Source of the DNA: Clarkia xantiana subsp. parviflora
Lineage: Eukaryota > Streptophyta > Magnoliopsida > Myrtales > Onagraceae
Assembly: GCA_036873135.1 (NCBI GenBank)
Contig: JAPTYO010000008.1
Coordinates: 29,910,761 to 29,974,760, forward strand
Direction: 5' to 3'
DNA: 64,000 nucleotides
In this document: in pieces, positions 23,675 through 35,474 of the stretch
Position numbering within the stretch: the first letter of the stretch is position 1
Layout of the letters: each line of letters opens with the position of its first letter
The notes under the pieces: generated by a model
What the model was told of the DNA's origin: nothing
Databases searched by the model: none
What the model saw: only the letters and a program-made list of their open reading frames with translations
Program-made: the position numbers and the translations under genes

Positions 23675-25840
23675 GAAAATTACAACTTACAACCAGTTTA
23701 CCTGAATGATACATATGTAATGTATGTACGAAATGAAAAATTTATGTAAAGTTTTTTTTTTTTTTTTTTTAAATAAATGTAAATGCAATGCATGTTTGGA
23801 ATTAAAAGCTCAACAAATAAGAGAAGATTTACAATCTATCTAAAACTCATTTTTCCAAAAACAATGGCTATGAGATGTACATGAGATGAAAGTTGTACAG
23901 TTGAAAAAACTTACAAGCTACCTGAAATTTTTTGTTTTGTTTTTTTAAGAGGAAGAAAAAAAATCAATGCATCCTAGTTGCTCAAAATTAAAAAAATCAG
24001 GTTAATTTTTTTGAAAAATAATGCATATGATATGCACAAAAAATAAATACAACATGCAAACTTAACTAAGAAAAATTCAATTTACCTGAAAGTTTTTTTT
24101 TTTTCCGAAAATAATTCATATGAGATGCACGTCTTTAATTAAAACTTCAGGCAAAAATTTTTTTCAACATAAGAACTCTGAAACTAAGAGAGCTTACGAT
24201 TCATTTAAAAAAAAATTTATTTAAAATTAACGCATATTGGATGCATTATTTAAAAAAAAAATTCAGGTAAAAAGTTTTTTTGAAATGATGCATATGGAAT
24301 GCATGTTCGAAATTAGAAGCTCTAATAGCTAATGAGGAATTACAATTTTTCTAACACCATGTTTGGTTCATGGAATGGAATAAGGAATTAGGAATGTGTA
24401 TTTTTATTATGGTGTTTGGTTCATTTAATTTGTGGAATAAGGAATCTTAATTGCTAATTTTGATGGAATATTTAATTCTAGCCTAACCCCTAGGATTGAC
24501 TATTCCAGCTTTCTAAAATTAATAATAAAAAAGAAAATACAAGTTTAACCTTCGTAGAGTGTCTTTTCTTATCTTCTGTTATTTTCCTATTTATCATCAT
24601 TATTATAATTAAACCTAAATTATTATTATATATTGCAAATTTGCAACAGTGTCTCCATTATATGAAAAAAAAAAAACGACATCTCCAATTCTACATGCGC
24701 ATGCGACTGTCTGCTTCAGACTGCAGTTGGCCTTGACTGCCACCAACCTGTCATGCCGTACTGCCGCCCCGTCGGCGTCTGCCTATATAAAACAGTAAGT
24801 TTTGCTGCGTTCTTTTTTGTTTTGTGTTTTTTTTGCTCGGATTGCTTCGTACTTAATAAAAACAGTAACTTTGCCTTGTTTTTTTTTGTACTTAGTAATC
24901 TGGACATAAAAAAAATAAGAGAAATAATAGTTTACAATCGTCTAATTAGTCTCGATATGTTCTTTGGGATAATTGTTTGTTACTTACTAGTATTGATCAG
25001 TAGAGTAGAATTGTTTGTAAGTATTTTACACATGTATCTTACAATATATTTCTTCGTTTACGTACCTAATCTGGTTTTTAAAGTATTTTATAGTTTGTGT
25101 CTTACAATATGTTTCGTCGTTTACATATATAATCTATTTTTTACATAATCTGTTCACGCAAAATGTTTCTTGTTGCTTCAGTCTATCAAGGAATAGTTAA
25201 GAATACTTGTTTTTGTAAAAAAAAAAAAAAAAAAAATCGTTTTTGAATAATTTTTTTTCCAGTTTTCGTTTAATAATATATGATTTTCCCTTTTCATGTT
25301 TAATAATAATAATTTAATTAATAAAATAACAAAAGGGTATATATGTCGATTATAACTTATTCCATTTATTTACTACAATATTTTATCAACCAAACATTGG
25401 ATTTGGAATACTCATTCCATATTTCTCATGCCAACCAAACAACATCATACATATTCCTAATTCCTATTCCTATTCCTATTTCTCATTCCCTATTCCTTAT
25501 TCTCATTTCACGAACCAAACATGCTGTAAAATCTTTTTTTAAGGAAACACAGATGCGACGCACTAATCACAACTTACCTGAAAATTATTTTTTTTCAAAA
25601 ATAATGCATACGAAACACATGTTTAAAATAAAAAATTCAGGTAAGAGGTTTTTCTAAAAAACTATGCATACGGAATTCATGTTTGAAAAGAAAGTTTCTA
25701 CAACTGAATTTTTTTTTTGGTTTTTTTAAAATGCAATGAGATGAATGCATGAGAAATAAAGTTACACGGATAAAAAAACTTACAGTTTACCTGATAACTT
25801 ACAACTACAAAAAAAAAACACGGATAAAACACGACATGTT
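23675..25840. repeat. right inverted array, interrupted by a Harbinger-like element
   Basis: Reverse complement of 13010-13652, with ttacctgaa, ttcaggtaa, tatgcat and long A/T tracts. It is split by the 1172-bp insertion at 24355-25526; without that it is about 1 kb. The inner edge (gttaagaaaattacaac) and the body both mirror the left array. Confidence 0.75.
24355..25526. mobile_element. PIF/Harbinger-like (Tourist-type) element
   Basis: The left end CACCATGTTTGGTTCATGG and the right end, inverted CAGCATGTTTGGTTCGTG, form terminal inverted repeats. Both sides are flanked by TAA (24352-24354 and 25527-25529), the three-base TSD expected of PIF/Harbinger elements. Internal ggaataaggaat repeats near both ends extend the symmetry. 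No transposase is visible, so it is non-autonomous. Confidence 0.68.
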
Positions 25841-26224
25841 AGGGGAGTAAAAAATGTGTGGCTTTGCTCTACAAGGTAGGTTCCACTGATAGGCTTCCGA
25901 CAATGTGGTTTCCTCTCCCCATCACAGGGATCACAGGACCTTCACAAGCGAGTGGAGTTGTTCTGGCGGCTCGGCCGCGCGGTCGTACCCTTATTAACTC
26001 TCCGGGGTTCCTAGTTGCCCTGGGTTTTAGGCATTTTTGATATTACGCTAAAGTGGTGTGTGTGAATTCAAAACATGCCACAAAAAAAGAAAAAAAAAAG
26101 TTAGTTTAAATTCTACACTTTGTACCTGTAAAAGAAAAACAAGGTTCGATTAATCAAGAGAAGAAAAATTAAATAAAAAAACATGGCAAATAAGCGAATA
26201 ATGAGTCCGAACCCTCTAATAAAT
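25841..26224. other. no gene recognised
   Basis: Short ORF at 25858-26040 with no recognisable domain. The stretch runs up to the minus-strand PBS at 26242. Confidence 0.3.
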
Positions 26225-26640
26225 CCCCAGCAGAGTCGCCAAATTGTCAGACCTAAAATCTAACATAGGGCGAATTACGTTTTGAAAAACGTGGATTTTG
26301 AAAAGAGTCGCCACTAGTTAATTAAGGCTAACTGGAATCCTAAATTACCTAAGCGAATAACGAATTAAACACCTAGGTATAAAATCGATCTACGATAAAA
26401 AATTCGAGTTCGGGGATTCTGTTACAATTAAAAATATAATTTTTCAATTACGCCCTTTCGGTACTCTATTCAATTAATTTGCCATATTTTAATATCTAAT
26501 TAAATCTAATTTATTGCAAACTCGACATTTATAATTAAATCAAGACAAAGTAACACTGCATAATTAACTACTTTACATTAGTATGAATACGTCTTTGTTT
26601 AGCATAACATATATAATTAATAATTTGTCACCTGTTTTGT
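26225..26640 (-). repeat. LTR fragment with Ogre-type primer binding site
   Basis: On the minus strand TTGGCGACTCTGCTGGGG (26242-26225) matches the PBS style of Ogre-type Tat elements, whose PBS is complementary to tRNA-Arg. To its right, ttgtcagacctaaaatctaac and ...gagtcgccactagttaattaagg look like the end of such an LTR. No coding region or outer edge was found, so this is a fragment. Confidence 0.5.
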
Positions 26641-26652
26641 GAAGATGAGCTC

Positions 26653-26715
26653 TGTTGGTGATCAATTAAACAGCTCCACAAATTCAGTTTAGGTGGACCG
26701 TAGCTTTGTGCGTAA

Positions 26716-26781
<66 letters not shown>

Positions 26782-27209
26782 GTTACGTTATATATATATT
26801 CTAATTATATGTGGTCAGATAATATTAAGGGACATAAATATATTGAATAATATAATATGTATTTTATTATATTATATCAATATATATCTTTATGGTATGA
26901 TTTAATCTCGACCGTTCGATTGGCTACTCGATGGACGTACCAGATTAATGCTAATATATTAAACGGTCCTCTCTCCCTGCCAGTAATATATGTAGAGATT
27001 AAGAGGGTTACTCCATCTAACCGTCTCCGCACAGAAAGAGTGGACAAGGGAGAGAAGTGGAACCGTTCTTCTGGAAAAGCAAATTGACTGATCAGAGACC
27101 AAGAAGATCAATGGAACCGAAGCATATACCAGGTATGTTATTCCGCACTAAACTTCAACCCTCATAGAACATGATTAAGATCCGGGCAATTACAGATTTC
27201 AAACTTACA
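26653..27209 (+). repeat. possible LTR followed by TGGTATCAGAGC PBS
   Basis: The stretch opens with TGTTGG and ends in TTACA, directly before TGGTATCAGAGC at 27212-27223, the initiator-Met-tRNA PBS used by copia and chromovirus elements. A TA microsatellite (26718-26778) lies inside. There is no second copy in the window and no gag follows, so this is tentative. Confidence 0.4.
26718..26778. repeat. TA microsatellite
   Basis: About 61 bases of uninterrupted (TA)n. Similar tracts are at 27645-27691 and 60986-61020. Translated strings of Ile/Tyr come from these tracts. Confidence 0.97.
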
Positions 27210-27223
27210 TGTGGTATCAGAGC

Positions 27224-27641
27224 CAGGTTGTTGATCATGCTTTATGTTGGAATTATTGTGTTTAAGTAATTGATAACTGCGGCGATATATTTAATTAGTA
27301 AGGAACCGTCGTAAATTTGTTCATGGCCTGGGTTTTGAATTCGGATCGCCGTTTTAGTATCAATGTCCTAAACGAATTGGTGATGCCGACTTCCACGGAT
27401 TAGGTTGATTTTGTCGCGTACGTATGGATTTTGAATTGTTTAATAATTATGGATTGAATTGTGTTGATTGGTGGCTAGCTTTCTCATGGATATCAGATTA
27501 TATCCCACTAGCAATTTGATTCCATTCTCACGCATGTAATTGCCACCTGTATCATGATCTGTTTTAATCCCTTCGTTGTGTTTTGATATGAGGATAATTG
27601 AATACATGTAATTCATTCGCTATAGATTACGAATTGCTTCA

Positions 27642-27694
<53 letters not shown>

Positions 27695-27994
27695 ATATGA
27701 TTATTGCGTGATGGCATGAATGATTTTGCCATAATGTTTGCAATTACGTTATTTGCAAATCCCCAGAACAACACGAACATGTATAGTAAGTGGATTGTTG
27801 TTGCCAAAGTGACCAATCTAGAATGTTTGCATGTTTCGTACTTAACGTAAAATCATTTATCCACTATGATGAAATGCCTATTACTGTTTACAAGTGGATA
27901 AATTGACATTTACTGGTTATTAGAATTTTAGGATTCTGCCCAAAGGTGAATCGCTTTCTATAACCGGTAAACATGATGGGATAAATTGACCTTT
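27224..27994. other. no gene recognised
   Basis: Non-coding, AT-rich, includes the (TA)n tract at 27645-27691. It may be a leader of the element whose PBS is at 27212. Confidence 0.35.
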
Positions 27995-28538
27995 TCTGAA
28001 TCGACTGTCGACCATCAAATAATATGATATAAACTATATCACTCAGATTAGGCGACAACTCGAAAGAGGTTAGGCGTCGAAGAAACCCTTTTCCAAATCG
28101 ATTTTCGACCATCAAATTATCTGATATCAACTATATCACTAAGATTTGGCGACAACTCGAATGAGGTTAGGCTTCGAAAAAACCCTTTTCCTAATCAATT
28201 GTCGACCATCAAATAATCTGATATCAACAATATCACTCAGATTAGGCGACAACTCGAAATAGGTTAGGCATCCAAGAAACCCTTTTCCGAATCGATTGTC
28301 GACCATCAAATAATCTGATATCAACTATATCACTCGGATTAGGCGACAATTCGAAAGAGGTTAGGGGTCGAAGAAACCCATTTCCGAATCGATTGTCGAC
28401 CATCAAATAATCTGATATCAATTATATCACTCAGATTAGGCGACAGCTCGAAAGAGGTTAGGCGTCGAAGATAAGTCCTTTTCCGAATCGATTGTCGACC
28501 ATCAAATAATCTGATATCAACTATATTATATCACTCGG
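27995..28538. repeat. 97-bp tandem array
   Basis: About five and a half copies; the anchor accatcaaat recurs at 28011, 28108, 28205, 28302, 28399 and 28498, a step of 97 (last step 99). Each unit has inverted arms TTGTCG and CGACAA and a gatatc centre. Two diverged relatives lie at 39075-39297. Because 97 is not a multiple of three, the minus-strand ORFs here are chance. Confidence 0.95.
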
Positions 28539-28628
28539 ATTTAAAGTTTGATCGATGAAGCTTGGGGATAAGTAAAAGTGCAAATAATAAGTCGCCACAA
28601 AATTCCCTTCTCATAAGATAAACACGAT

Positions 28629-30703
28629 TTACATTATGATTAGAGGAAAGGGAAAGATTAACAATCTAAACATCGTAATTAGATCTATTATTTTTTCAGC
28701 TTGGGCTTTGGCGACGAGATATGCCTCAAGAGCTTCCACCTTTGAAAAATCGAAGTTAGGATGCAGAGCTCTAATATCAGTCACCACTGACTCAAATGTC
28801 AAAAGGAGCATGTCTCTACATGCAACAGCAGCGTCTTCATGAAAAACAATGCTAGACTTATAAGTGGTAACAACTTGGGATAAAGCCGCCTCGCTCTCCT
28901 CTACTTTGGCCTTCAAGTCAGCAACCTCCTTCTGAGATAAGGTCAACTTGGTACGAAGAATCTCAAGGAAATCACTCGATATCCGTCGAATATCGGAGGA
29001 CTCCGCATTGAGGAGAATTGAAAGCCTTAAGGTCTCATTACATTGAAAGAGATCTTCAGAGGTAGTGGCGAGGGCCTCGTTCAAACGAGCCATATCATTC
29101 TTCAACTGGGCAACCTCCTCTCTGAAGCGTTGCTTTTCCCCTCCTTCCATTTCGGCCTCAAAAACCTCAAGTTTCTCCCTAAGAGAAGACAACTCCTCAT
29201 TAAGATCAAGGGTTAAGCGGGAAATATGGAGAAAGTCTCGAAAATCCTGACAGCAAAAAGCTACGAATCAACGAAAGATCGATGAATGAAGATTTAAAGA
29301 AAGTACTTAAAAATAGTAAGTATCTTTCTAACTTGGTCTGTCGGTGTAAAAACATGCGAACAACTTCGTCGACTTCTTTAGCCCGGGTCGACAGAAGAGG
29401 ACGATCCTGTGGGGGCACTGAAGCGTTGAGAAAATGCAGCGCCAGGTGTCAATTAGCGAGGGAATGACCCTCCTTCAACTGATACCCCTTCAAGGAATAA
29501 AGAGGGTTCCAGTCGACTTCCTCGGGGGCACAATGAAGCATCTTAAAGCTAAAAGGAGGACCCTCAAACCTTAGGCCTGTCATGGCCTGAGGGGCAGATG
29601 AATCGGCAATACTCTTGCCTTTCACATCGACTCCTATAACAAAGAAAAGAGGAATGTGAGAAACTACTTCAGAAAAAGAAGAATAAAATCGATGAAGAAC
29701 AGCCATACCTCCGATAGCAGGGGAGAAACTCAAAGAAGTATCGGGAACAGTAGAAGCACCAGCTTCATGGAATTCTGCTATGGGGGTGGCGGAAGTCACA
29801 TTGACCCTTTTAGTACCTTTGGCGACGTTCTTTTTAGAGGGAGGTTCGCGAATAGCCGCCCTCTTCGTCCTTGTTTTAGGCGTCTTTTCTACCACGAGGT
29901 CATCCTCGGCAGCAGCCTCCATAACAGCAGGGACCTCCCCAGCAGTCTCGACATCGGTCGCCGGAGAATCGTGAGATATCGGGACTCCTGTCGTCGCCTG
30001 ATCACGAGCATGAAAAAGCTTCTTAAAAGGACCTACAGAAAGCAAAAGAAGGCTTAAAACATAAGCATAGAGAAAAAAAATTACCTAGCTGATAGGAATT
30101 TCTTCCAAGCGAGTACATATCCCCGCCTGGATAAGGGAGTTCTTTGTGGTGTCGTCGACAGAATTCCAGGGATTGAAGCCCCTCTGAGTAACTACGGCGT
30201 GAATCTTGCCGATAGTGGCAAACTCTTCAGGGGTTAAACCCTCAAAAAAGGAGAATGATCAGTCCCAAGGTGAGCATTGAGAGGCCAGGTAACAACTTCC
30301 CGACAGTAGAAATAATAATTATTCCAATTGGCGTTAAGATATTTTAACCCTATTACCATCACCCTGGCCGATCCCCAAGAAAGACGATCATCCGGCGGAG
30401 GGCACCGAGTCTTAAAAGCGAAGACTAATTTTTATTACCCACCAGCTGGTAGAAACATCTGAAAACTTGAAGACTGTAATCCCAACTGTATACGTTGCAT
30501 AAGCAACGGAAACAAACCCAGTAACGTAGGGCATTTACAGTAAGCTGACAGGGATGGATTCAATAATGCTCGTAACATAAGGGAAAGCGGAACCCTGCCT
30601 CAATCTGACAGTCGAAGACAGGGACCTCTCCCACCTGAGGATGATAAGGCTCATGAGGGGCGCCACCGTATCGAGGTCTCTCACTATCACTAAGAGTGGC
30701 CAT
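28629..30703 (-). pseudogene. antisense ORF of a family X (Tat-like) retrotransposon, broken
   Basis: Read right to left. An ATG at 30703 opens a segment with a GFRFPL block followed by QLTVNALRYWVCF, the pattern of the plant 'putative gypsy-type transposon' (Transposase_28-like) family, with stop codons inside. A Lys/Arg/Pro/Ala-rich middle follows at 30045-29449 (SKKNVAKGTKRVN), then a long coiled coil at 29192-28629 (REEVAQLKNDMARLNEAL, LSQKEVADLKAKVEESEAAL). This order (N-terminal domain, basic linker, coiled coil) is the same as in the intact antisense gene at 46400-49194. The flanking X LTR is on the plus strand, so this gene is antisense to its host element. It is broken by frameshifts and stops, though introns may explain some gaps. 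Confidence 0.65.
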
Positions 30704-30949
30704 AGTCAACGCCTCCTAAAAGGTCATCTCTCATTGGCGCAATCACTGCCGGCATTATCGTTGCTAGGATATTACCGTTGTAAATCCATAAACTACATTT
30801 GAGCTTCTAAGAATCACCCTCCAACGGTCAAAAAGTGAAAGCTCGGGTCAACGACTTGACTAAAGGTCCCAATCTCGATTCAAGAGGTCAATAAGAAGAC
30901 ACAAGACTACAGCCCAACTAAAAATGAATTCCGCCGGAAAGCCTCTAAA
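30704..30949. other. leader/promoter side of the antisense ORF
   Basis: No ORF. Between the antisense start at 30703 and the family X LTR; the exact left edge of that LTR could not be fixed. Confidence 0.3.
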
Positions 30950-31772
30950 TCATTACTCGACTTAAGACCTCATCTTCATAAGAAGCCGACGACTCAAGTC
31001 ACGTGGGCAAGTGGTGAGTTAAGATTAATGAGGATAGGCTCAAGTAAAATCGAGGATGTCTGAGTCTAGACCCAATAGAAAAACATCGACGACTAATCGT
31101 GATCAGAAGAAGAAAACAAAGCTGAATGGCTGACACTAATAATAAGAGGTTTCAACCACTAATGTGATACTCGAAGAATGGCGACAAGAGCGCTCAGAAC
31201 TCTCCCTCTCAAGTTAAGAGTCGATTCGGCAGCCAAGCACTATTGAAGATACCTTCCTCTTAAGGAAAAGGCAACTGGCAACCTGCTTGCCGCCTCAGAG
31301 AAAACCTTTCCTCCTAAGGAAGAGGCGCCAGCTGGCGACATACTTGTCACCTAGTTGGAGAAACCTTCAACACTATGGATTGATGAGGTGGCGACCTACT
31401 TGTCACCTACTGACATTTTACCGCCTCCCTCCAGCCAATCAAAGCAAGGCGGCCACCGCCACTGAGCAACCAATCACAAGCAAGCCACCGCCACTGAGCA
31501 GCCAATCACAAGCAAGCTACCGCCCCAGAGAAAGTCGATATTTTCCCTCTATAAATAGGGGATCACTTTCATTACTTGAATAATCTTGAATCTTTGATAT
31601 ATTTTTACATTATTCTCTCTCAAATTCCAAAACTGACTTAAGTTTCGGAGTGGAACCCCTTTTCAAGTTCTCGCCCGCCAGACGCTCAAAAGGAGACTAT
31701 GCACCCCCCCCCCCCCCCGAGGTCGAGAAAGATACCTAGAAGAGCAAGTCGAAAGAGAAACCACGAAGTCCA
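30950..31772 (+). repeat. family X LTR (X1), first part, interrupted by element D
   Basis: Shares the order of other X LTRs: gcgacgactaatcg-type start region, cttcctcttaagg repeats, the TATA box ctataaatagg near 31550, cttaagtttcggagtgga, then gagg-tcgagaaagatacc. It breaks at 31772 where element D begins and resumes at 34618-34656, ending gatcccaaca. A C15 run is at 31704-31718. Confidence 0.7.
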
Positions 31773-32304
31773 TGTTGGGTTTAGTGTGTTGAATTTATTG
31801 GGCTTAAACAATTAACCCATGTTTATGTTTGAGAAAACATGGAGCCCACATGAGAATATTAGGTCGGTGGCTTGTTTGCCATATAGATATATATATGTGG
31901 CGGTGGACCTTGCTATATATATAGGGTTAGTATCAATATAGCTGCTGTGATAGGGAGTGTCGTGAGAGAGAGGGTAGCTTCCTAGGGTTTGGGTTAATCA
32001 ACAGAATGGGTGGCGCGGGTTTGTGCTAGGTTAGACGAGTGTTAATTTAGAGCATTGTGTAATAGGTCTATACATGTATTGTGAGAGTGTGTGTGCTCTA
32101 TGTGGTCTCGTCTTGTAACCCTCCGGTGTTGATTGTACTAGTGAATTGGTGCTCCTCATTTGCCCGTAGACGTAGCTCGCGTTGACTGAACCACGTTAAA
32201 TCTTGTGTTCTTTATTGCTCTCTGTTAATCCGTTTGTGAGTGTTGAGAGAATCGATCCTAACAACTGGTATCAGAGCTAAGCAGATTCAACACGATCACT
32301 GAAG

Positions 32305-33075
32305 ATGGAGTTGTCGAAAGCTGGAATAGAAAAGTTCGATGGAAACGATTTCGGTTTCTGGAAGAGGCAGATTGAAGATTATTTGTATCAGAAGAATCTG
32401 TACGAACCCTTGTCTGGGGAGAAGCCGGAATCCATGACGGAGCAGCAGTGGAAGCTCCAGGATCGACAAGTCCTGGGGCTGATCCGGTTGTGCTTGTCCA
32501 GGAACGTTGCGTTCAACATTGTCAAGGAGACATCGACGGCAGGCGTGCTGAAGGCGTTGGCGAACATGTACGAGAAACCATCGGCGGTGAACAAGGTATA
32601 TCTGATGCGTAGATTGTTCAATTTACAGATGGTTGAAGGTGGTTCTGTTGCTGAACATATTAATGCTTTTAATATGATTATGTCGCAACTGAGCTCTGTT
32701 GAGATTAATTTTGAGGATGAAGTTAAAGCTTTGATCTTGTTGTCATCTCTGCCCGAGTCGTGGGATACTATTGTTTCCGCAGTTAGTAGTTCCCGTGGAT
32801 CTGAGAAGCTGAAGTTTGATGAAATCCGAGACATTGTTCTTAGCGAAGCATTCGCAAAAGAGAAATTGGTGAGTCATCAGGAAGTGCTTTCAGTGTTGAC
32901 AGAAGGGGGAGAAGTAAATCAAAGGGTTCTAATCAGCATGGACGCTCAAAATCAAGAAATAGAGGAAGACCACAAGGATCATGTTGGAATTGTGGTGAAG
33001 AAAGCCACTATCGATCTGATTGTCCGAAGTCAAATAGGAAGAATCACGAAGCTGGCAATGATAGTGATTCTGTGA
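32305..33075 (+). pseudogene. copia gag (element D), frameshifted at the zinc knuckle
   Basis: Starts 27 bases after the PBS, with FDGNDFGFWKRQIEDYL and later KVYLMRRLFNLQM, SLPESWDTIV and FDEIRDIVLSEAFAKE, the UBN2 gag architecture of Ty1/copia elements. Near 32930 the frame slips: the expected CCHC zinc knuckle (Cys-Trp-Asn-Cys, Gly, His, Cys) is encoded in another frame at about 32984-33040, so the ORF ends in an unrelated tail at 33075. Up to the slip the domain looks intact. Confidence 0.88.
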
Positions 33076-33991
33076 ATTCAGCAGAAGGCATTGGGGAAGT
33101 GTTAACCCTCACTATGGACGGCTCACATGAATCCTGGATTGTGGATTCTGGAGCGTCGTTTCATTCGTCTCCGAGCAAGAAGTTGTTCCAAAATTTCAAG
33201 TCAGGAAAGTTTGGAAAAGTGTATCTTGCTGACAACAAGGTGTTGGAGATCGAAGGAAAGGGAAATGTCTGGATTCACAGTCCAGCAGGAAATCAGTGGA
33301 CATTGGAATATGTCAGGTACATTCCTGGTCTCAAGAAGAATCTGATCTCGGTTGGTCAGTTGGATCGCACAGGTTATGCAGCAGAGTTTGGGAATGTTTG
33401 TGGAAGATTAAGAAGGGTGCTATGGTTGTAACACGGGGCCTTAAATATGGAACCTTGTACACCACTGAAGGGTGTGTAAACGCGGCTGCTATTCAGAAGA
33501 GTGCATCCAGACAGATGAGTGTTAAAGGAATGAAGATGATGGTGAAGAAAGGAGCTTTAGAGGGCCCAAAGTGTGTTGACAAGGGACTCTGTGAAAGCTA
33601 TGTTACGGGGAAGAAGAAACGAGTCAATTTTGCGAAGACCCCAAGGAAACCAGAGATTAAGTCAAAGGTAGATCCAGTAACACCTAGGCAGGTGTTGAGG
33701 AGATCATACAGGACTACCGGGCCAACAGACAGGTATTCACCTTCGTTACAGTGCCTGTTGTCGACGGATGATGATATGGGTAGACAGAGTGTCTTGAAGA
33801 AGGTGGAGTTGGAGGTTGGTTGCTCTTCTGGTCCGAAAGAGCATGTTGTTTCTACTCCAGATCGGTTAGTCCGGGACAGGGACAAGAAACTGGTCAAGTT
33901 TGAAGACTTGGAGGCATGTTGCCTCAGTGTAGCGAAAGCTGAGACCGGGCAACGTTTGAGCTCTGTTAGGATCTCGAAAAGATCGGGTTAG
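33072..33991 (+). pseudogene. copia protease and pre-integrase remnant with pol C-terminal tail (element D)
   Basis: The segment to 33431 has SWIVDSGASFHSSPSKKLF, the DSGA active site of copia protease, then RYIPGLKKNLISVGQLD. After a frame change, IKKGAMVV and GTLYTTEG match the GAG-pre-integrase domain. The integrase core, reverse transcriptase and RNase H are missing. The remaining ORF to 33991 is a Lys/Arg/Ser-rich tail (QVLRRSYRTTGPTDRYSPS resembles the integrase-RT linker). The deletion joins the two parts near 33500-33650. Confidence 0.8.
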
Positions 33992-34617
33992 GCCCGTCGG
34001 GGGGCCTTGGCAAAGGAGTTAGCGGACCATGGAGCACGCAAATCAAGGTGGAGCTATGAAGAATACAAATTAAGGTGGAGCTATGGTTAATTCAAGACAA
34101 GGTGGAGATTTGTTGGATTTAGTGTCTTGAATTTATTGGGCTTAAACAATTAACCCATGTTTATGTTTGAGATAACATGGAGCCCACATGAGAATATTAG
34201 GTCGGTGGCTTGTTTGCCATATAGATATATATATATATATATGTGGTGGTGGACCTTGCTATATATATATAGGGTTAGTATCAACATAGCTGCTATGATA
34301 GGGAGTGCCGTGAGAGAGAGGGTAGTCTTCCTAGGGTTTGGGTTAATCAACAGAATGGGTGGCGCGGGTTTGTGCTAGGTTAGACGAGTGTTAATTTAGA
34401 GCATTGTGTAATAGGTCTCTACATGTATTGTGAGAGTGTGTGTGCTCTATGTGGTCTCGTCTTGTAATCCTCCAGTGTTGATTGTACTAGTGAAGTGGTG
34501 CTCCTCCTTTGCCCGTGGAAGTAGGTTGCGTTGACCGAACCACGTTAAATCTTGTGTTCTTTATTGCTTTCTGTTAATCCGTTTGTGAGTGTTGAGAGAA
34601 TCGATCCTAACAGTCCA

Positions 34618-35474
34618 TTACCAGAAGCTTCAGGCCACGTCATTTTGATCCCAACAGATAGTACGAGGTCGGCACGTTACATATCACTCTAAGTCGGGAT
34701 CCTAAAATACGAGTCGACGACTGATCAGGTCCAGGATAAAGAGATGGAAATAAATGGTCGACACGTGCCTTTTGGGAGATGTCAACAACACAAACGACGT
34801 TGAAAGAATGGCCACAAGTCTCGACAAAGGCTCCCTTCCTTAAAGACTTGAGTCAAGTCAACGACCAAACCATATCGAGAAAACTCTTCCTCTAAAGGAA
34901 TGGAATCCAGGTGGCGACCTGCTCGCCGCCATTCCCCTGAGGAAACCTCATTTCTAAGGTAAAGATGAAGTGGCGACCTGCTTGCCGCCATTCACCTGAA
35001 GAAACCTCATTTCAAAGGTAAAGATGACGTGGCGAACTGCTTGTAACCTACTCAGAGAAACCTTCACCTTTAAGGAAAGATGACGTGGTAACCTACATGT
35101 CACCTGCTGGTTGTCCACAGTCTCCCTCAGTCAATAGGAAAAGGCGGCCGCGGCCACCAAACCACCAATCAGGAGGAAGCCAACGCCACCTAAAAGTCGG
35201 TAAAGCTTCTCCTATAAATACCCTTGAATATGTTCATTATTGATATTCCCATATACTTTATCAAGTATTAGACTCTCATATTTCATTACTGACTTAAGCT
35301 TCGGAGTGGAATCAGGGGCAAATCCCCACCCCCTTTTCAAGTTAACGCCATCCAAAACTCCATAAAGGAAACTAAGTACCCCTCGAGGTCAAGATAGACA
35401 CCTAAGACAGCAAGGCGAGGCAACAACCTGAAGTCCATTCCCGGAAACTAGGGCCACGAAACTTTGATCCAACA
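34618..35474 (+). repeat. end of LTR X1 (to 34656) and a second X LTR (X2)
   Basis: 34618-34656 continues X1 after the GTCCA duplication and ends gatcccaaca. From 34657 a 5'-truncated second X LTR follows with the same internal order: agtcgacgactgatcagg, the ctta-aagg repeats with ggcgacctgct, the TATA box cctataaatac near 35213, cttaagcttcggagtgga, and an end tttgatccaaca at 35474. Confidence 0.75.

Larger units (their letters stand above)
31773..34612 (+). mobile_element. copia-type element D, complete ends, internally deleted
   Basis: 5' LTR 31773-32263 and 3' LTR 34111-34612, both starting TGTTGG and ending CCTAACA. The PBS TGGTATCAGAGC is at 32266-32277 and the polypurine tract aaggtggagatt sits before 34111. 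The TSD GTCCA lies at 31768-31772 and 34613-34617. Aligned by eye, the LTRs differ at about 18 bases plus a few small indels, so this insertion is older than the Tat element at 45163. Only 1.8 kb of interior remains: gag, zinc knuckle, protease and the start of integrase, with no reverse transcriptase. Confidence 0.93.

Noticed and set aside
26718..27691. Possible matrix-attachment region from the TA tracts
   Set aside because: Simple TA microsatellites alone are not evidence for this function.
27888..28324. Minus-strand ORFs with similar protein sequences
   Set aside because: They come from the 97-bp tandem array, whose period shifts frame.
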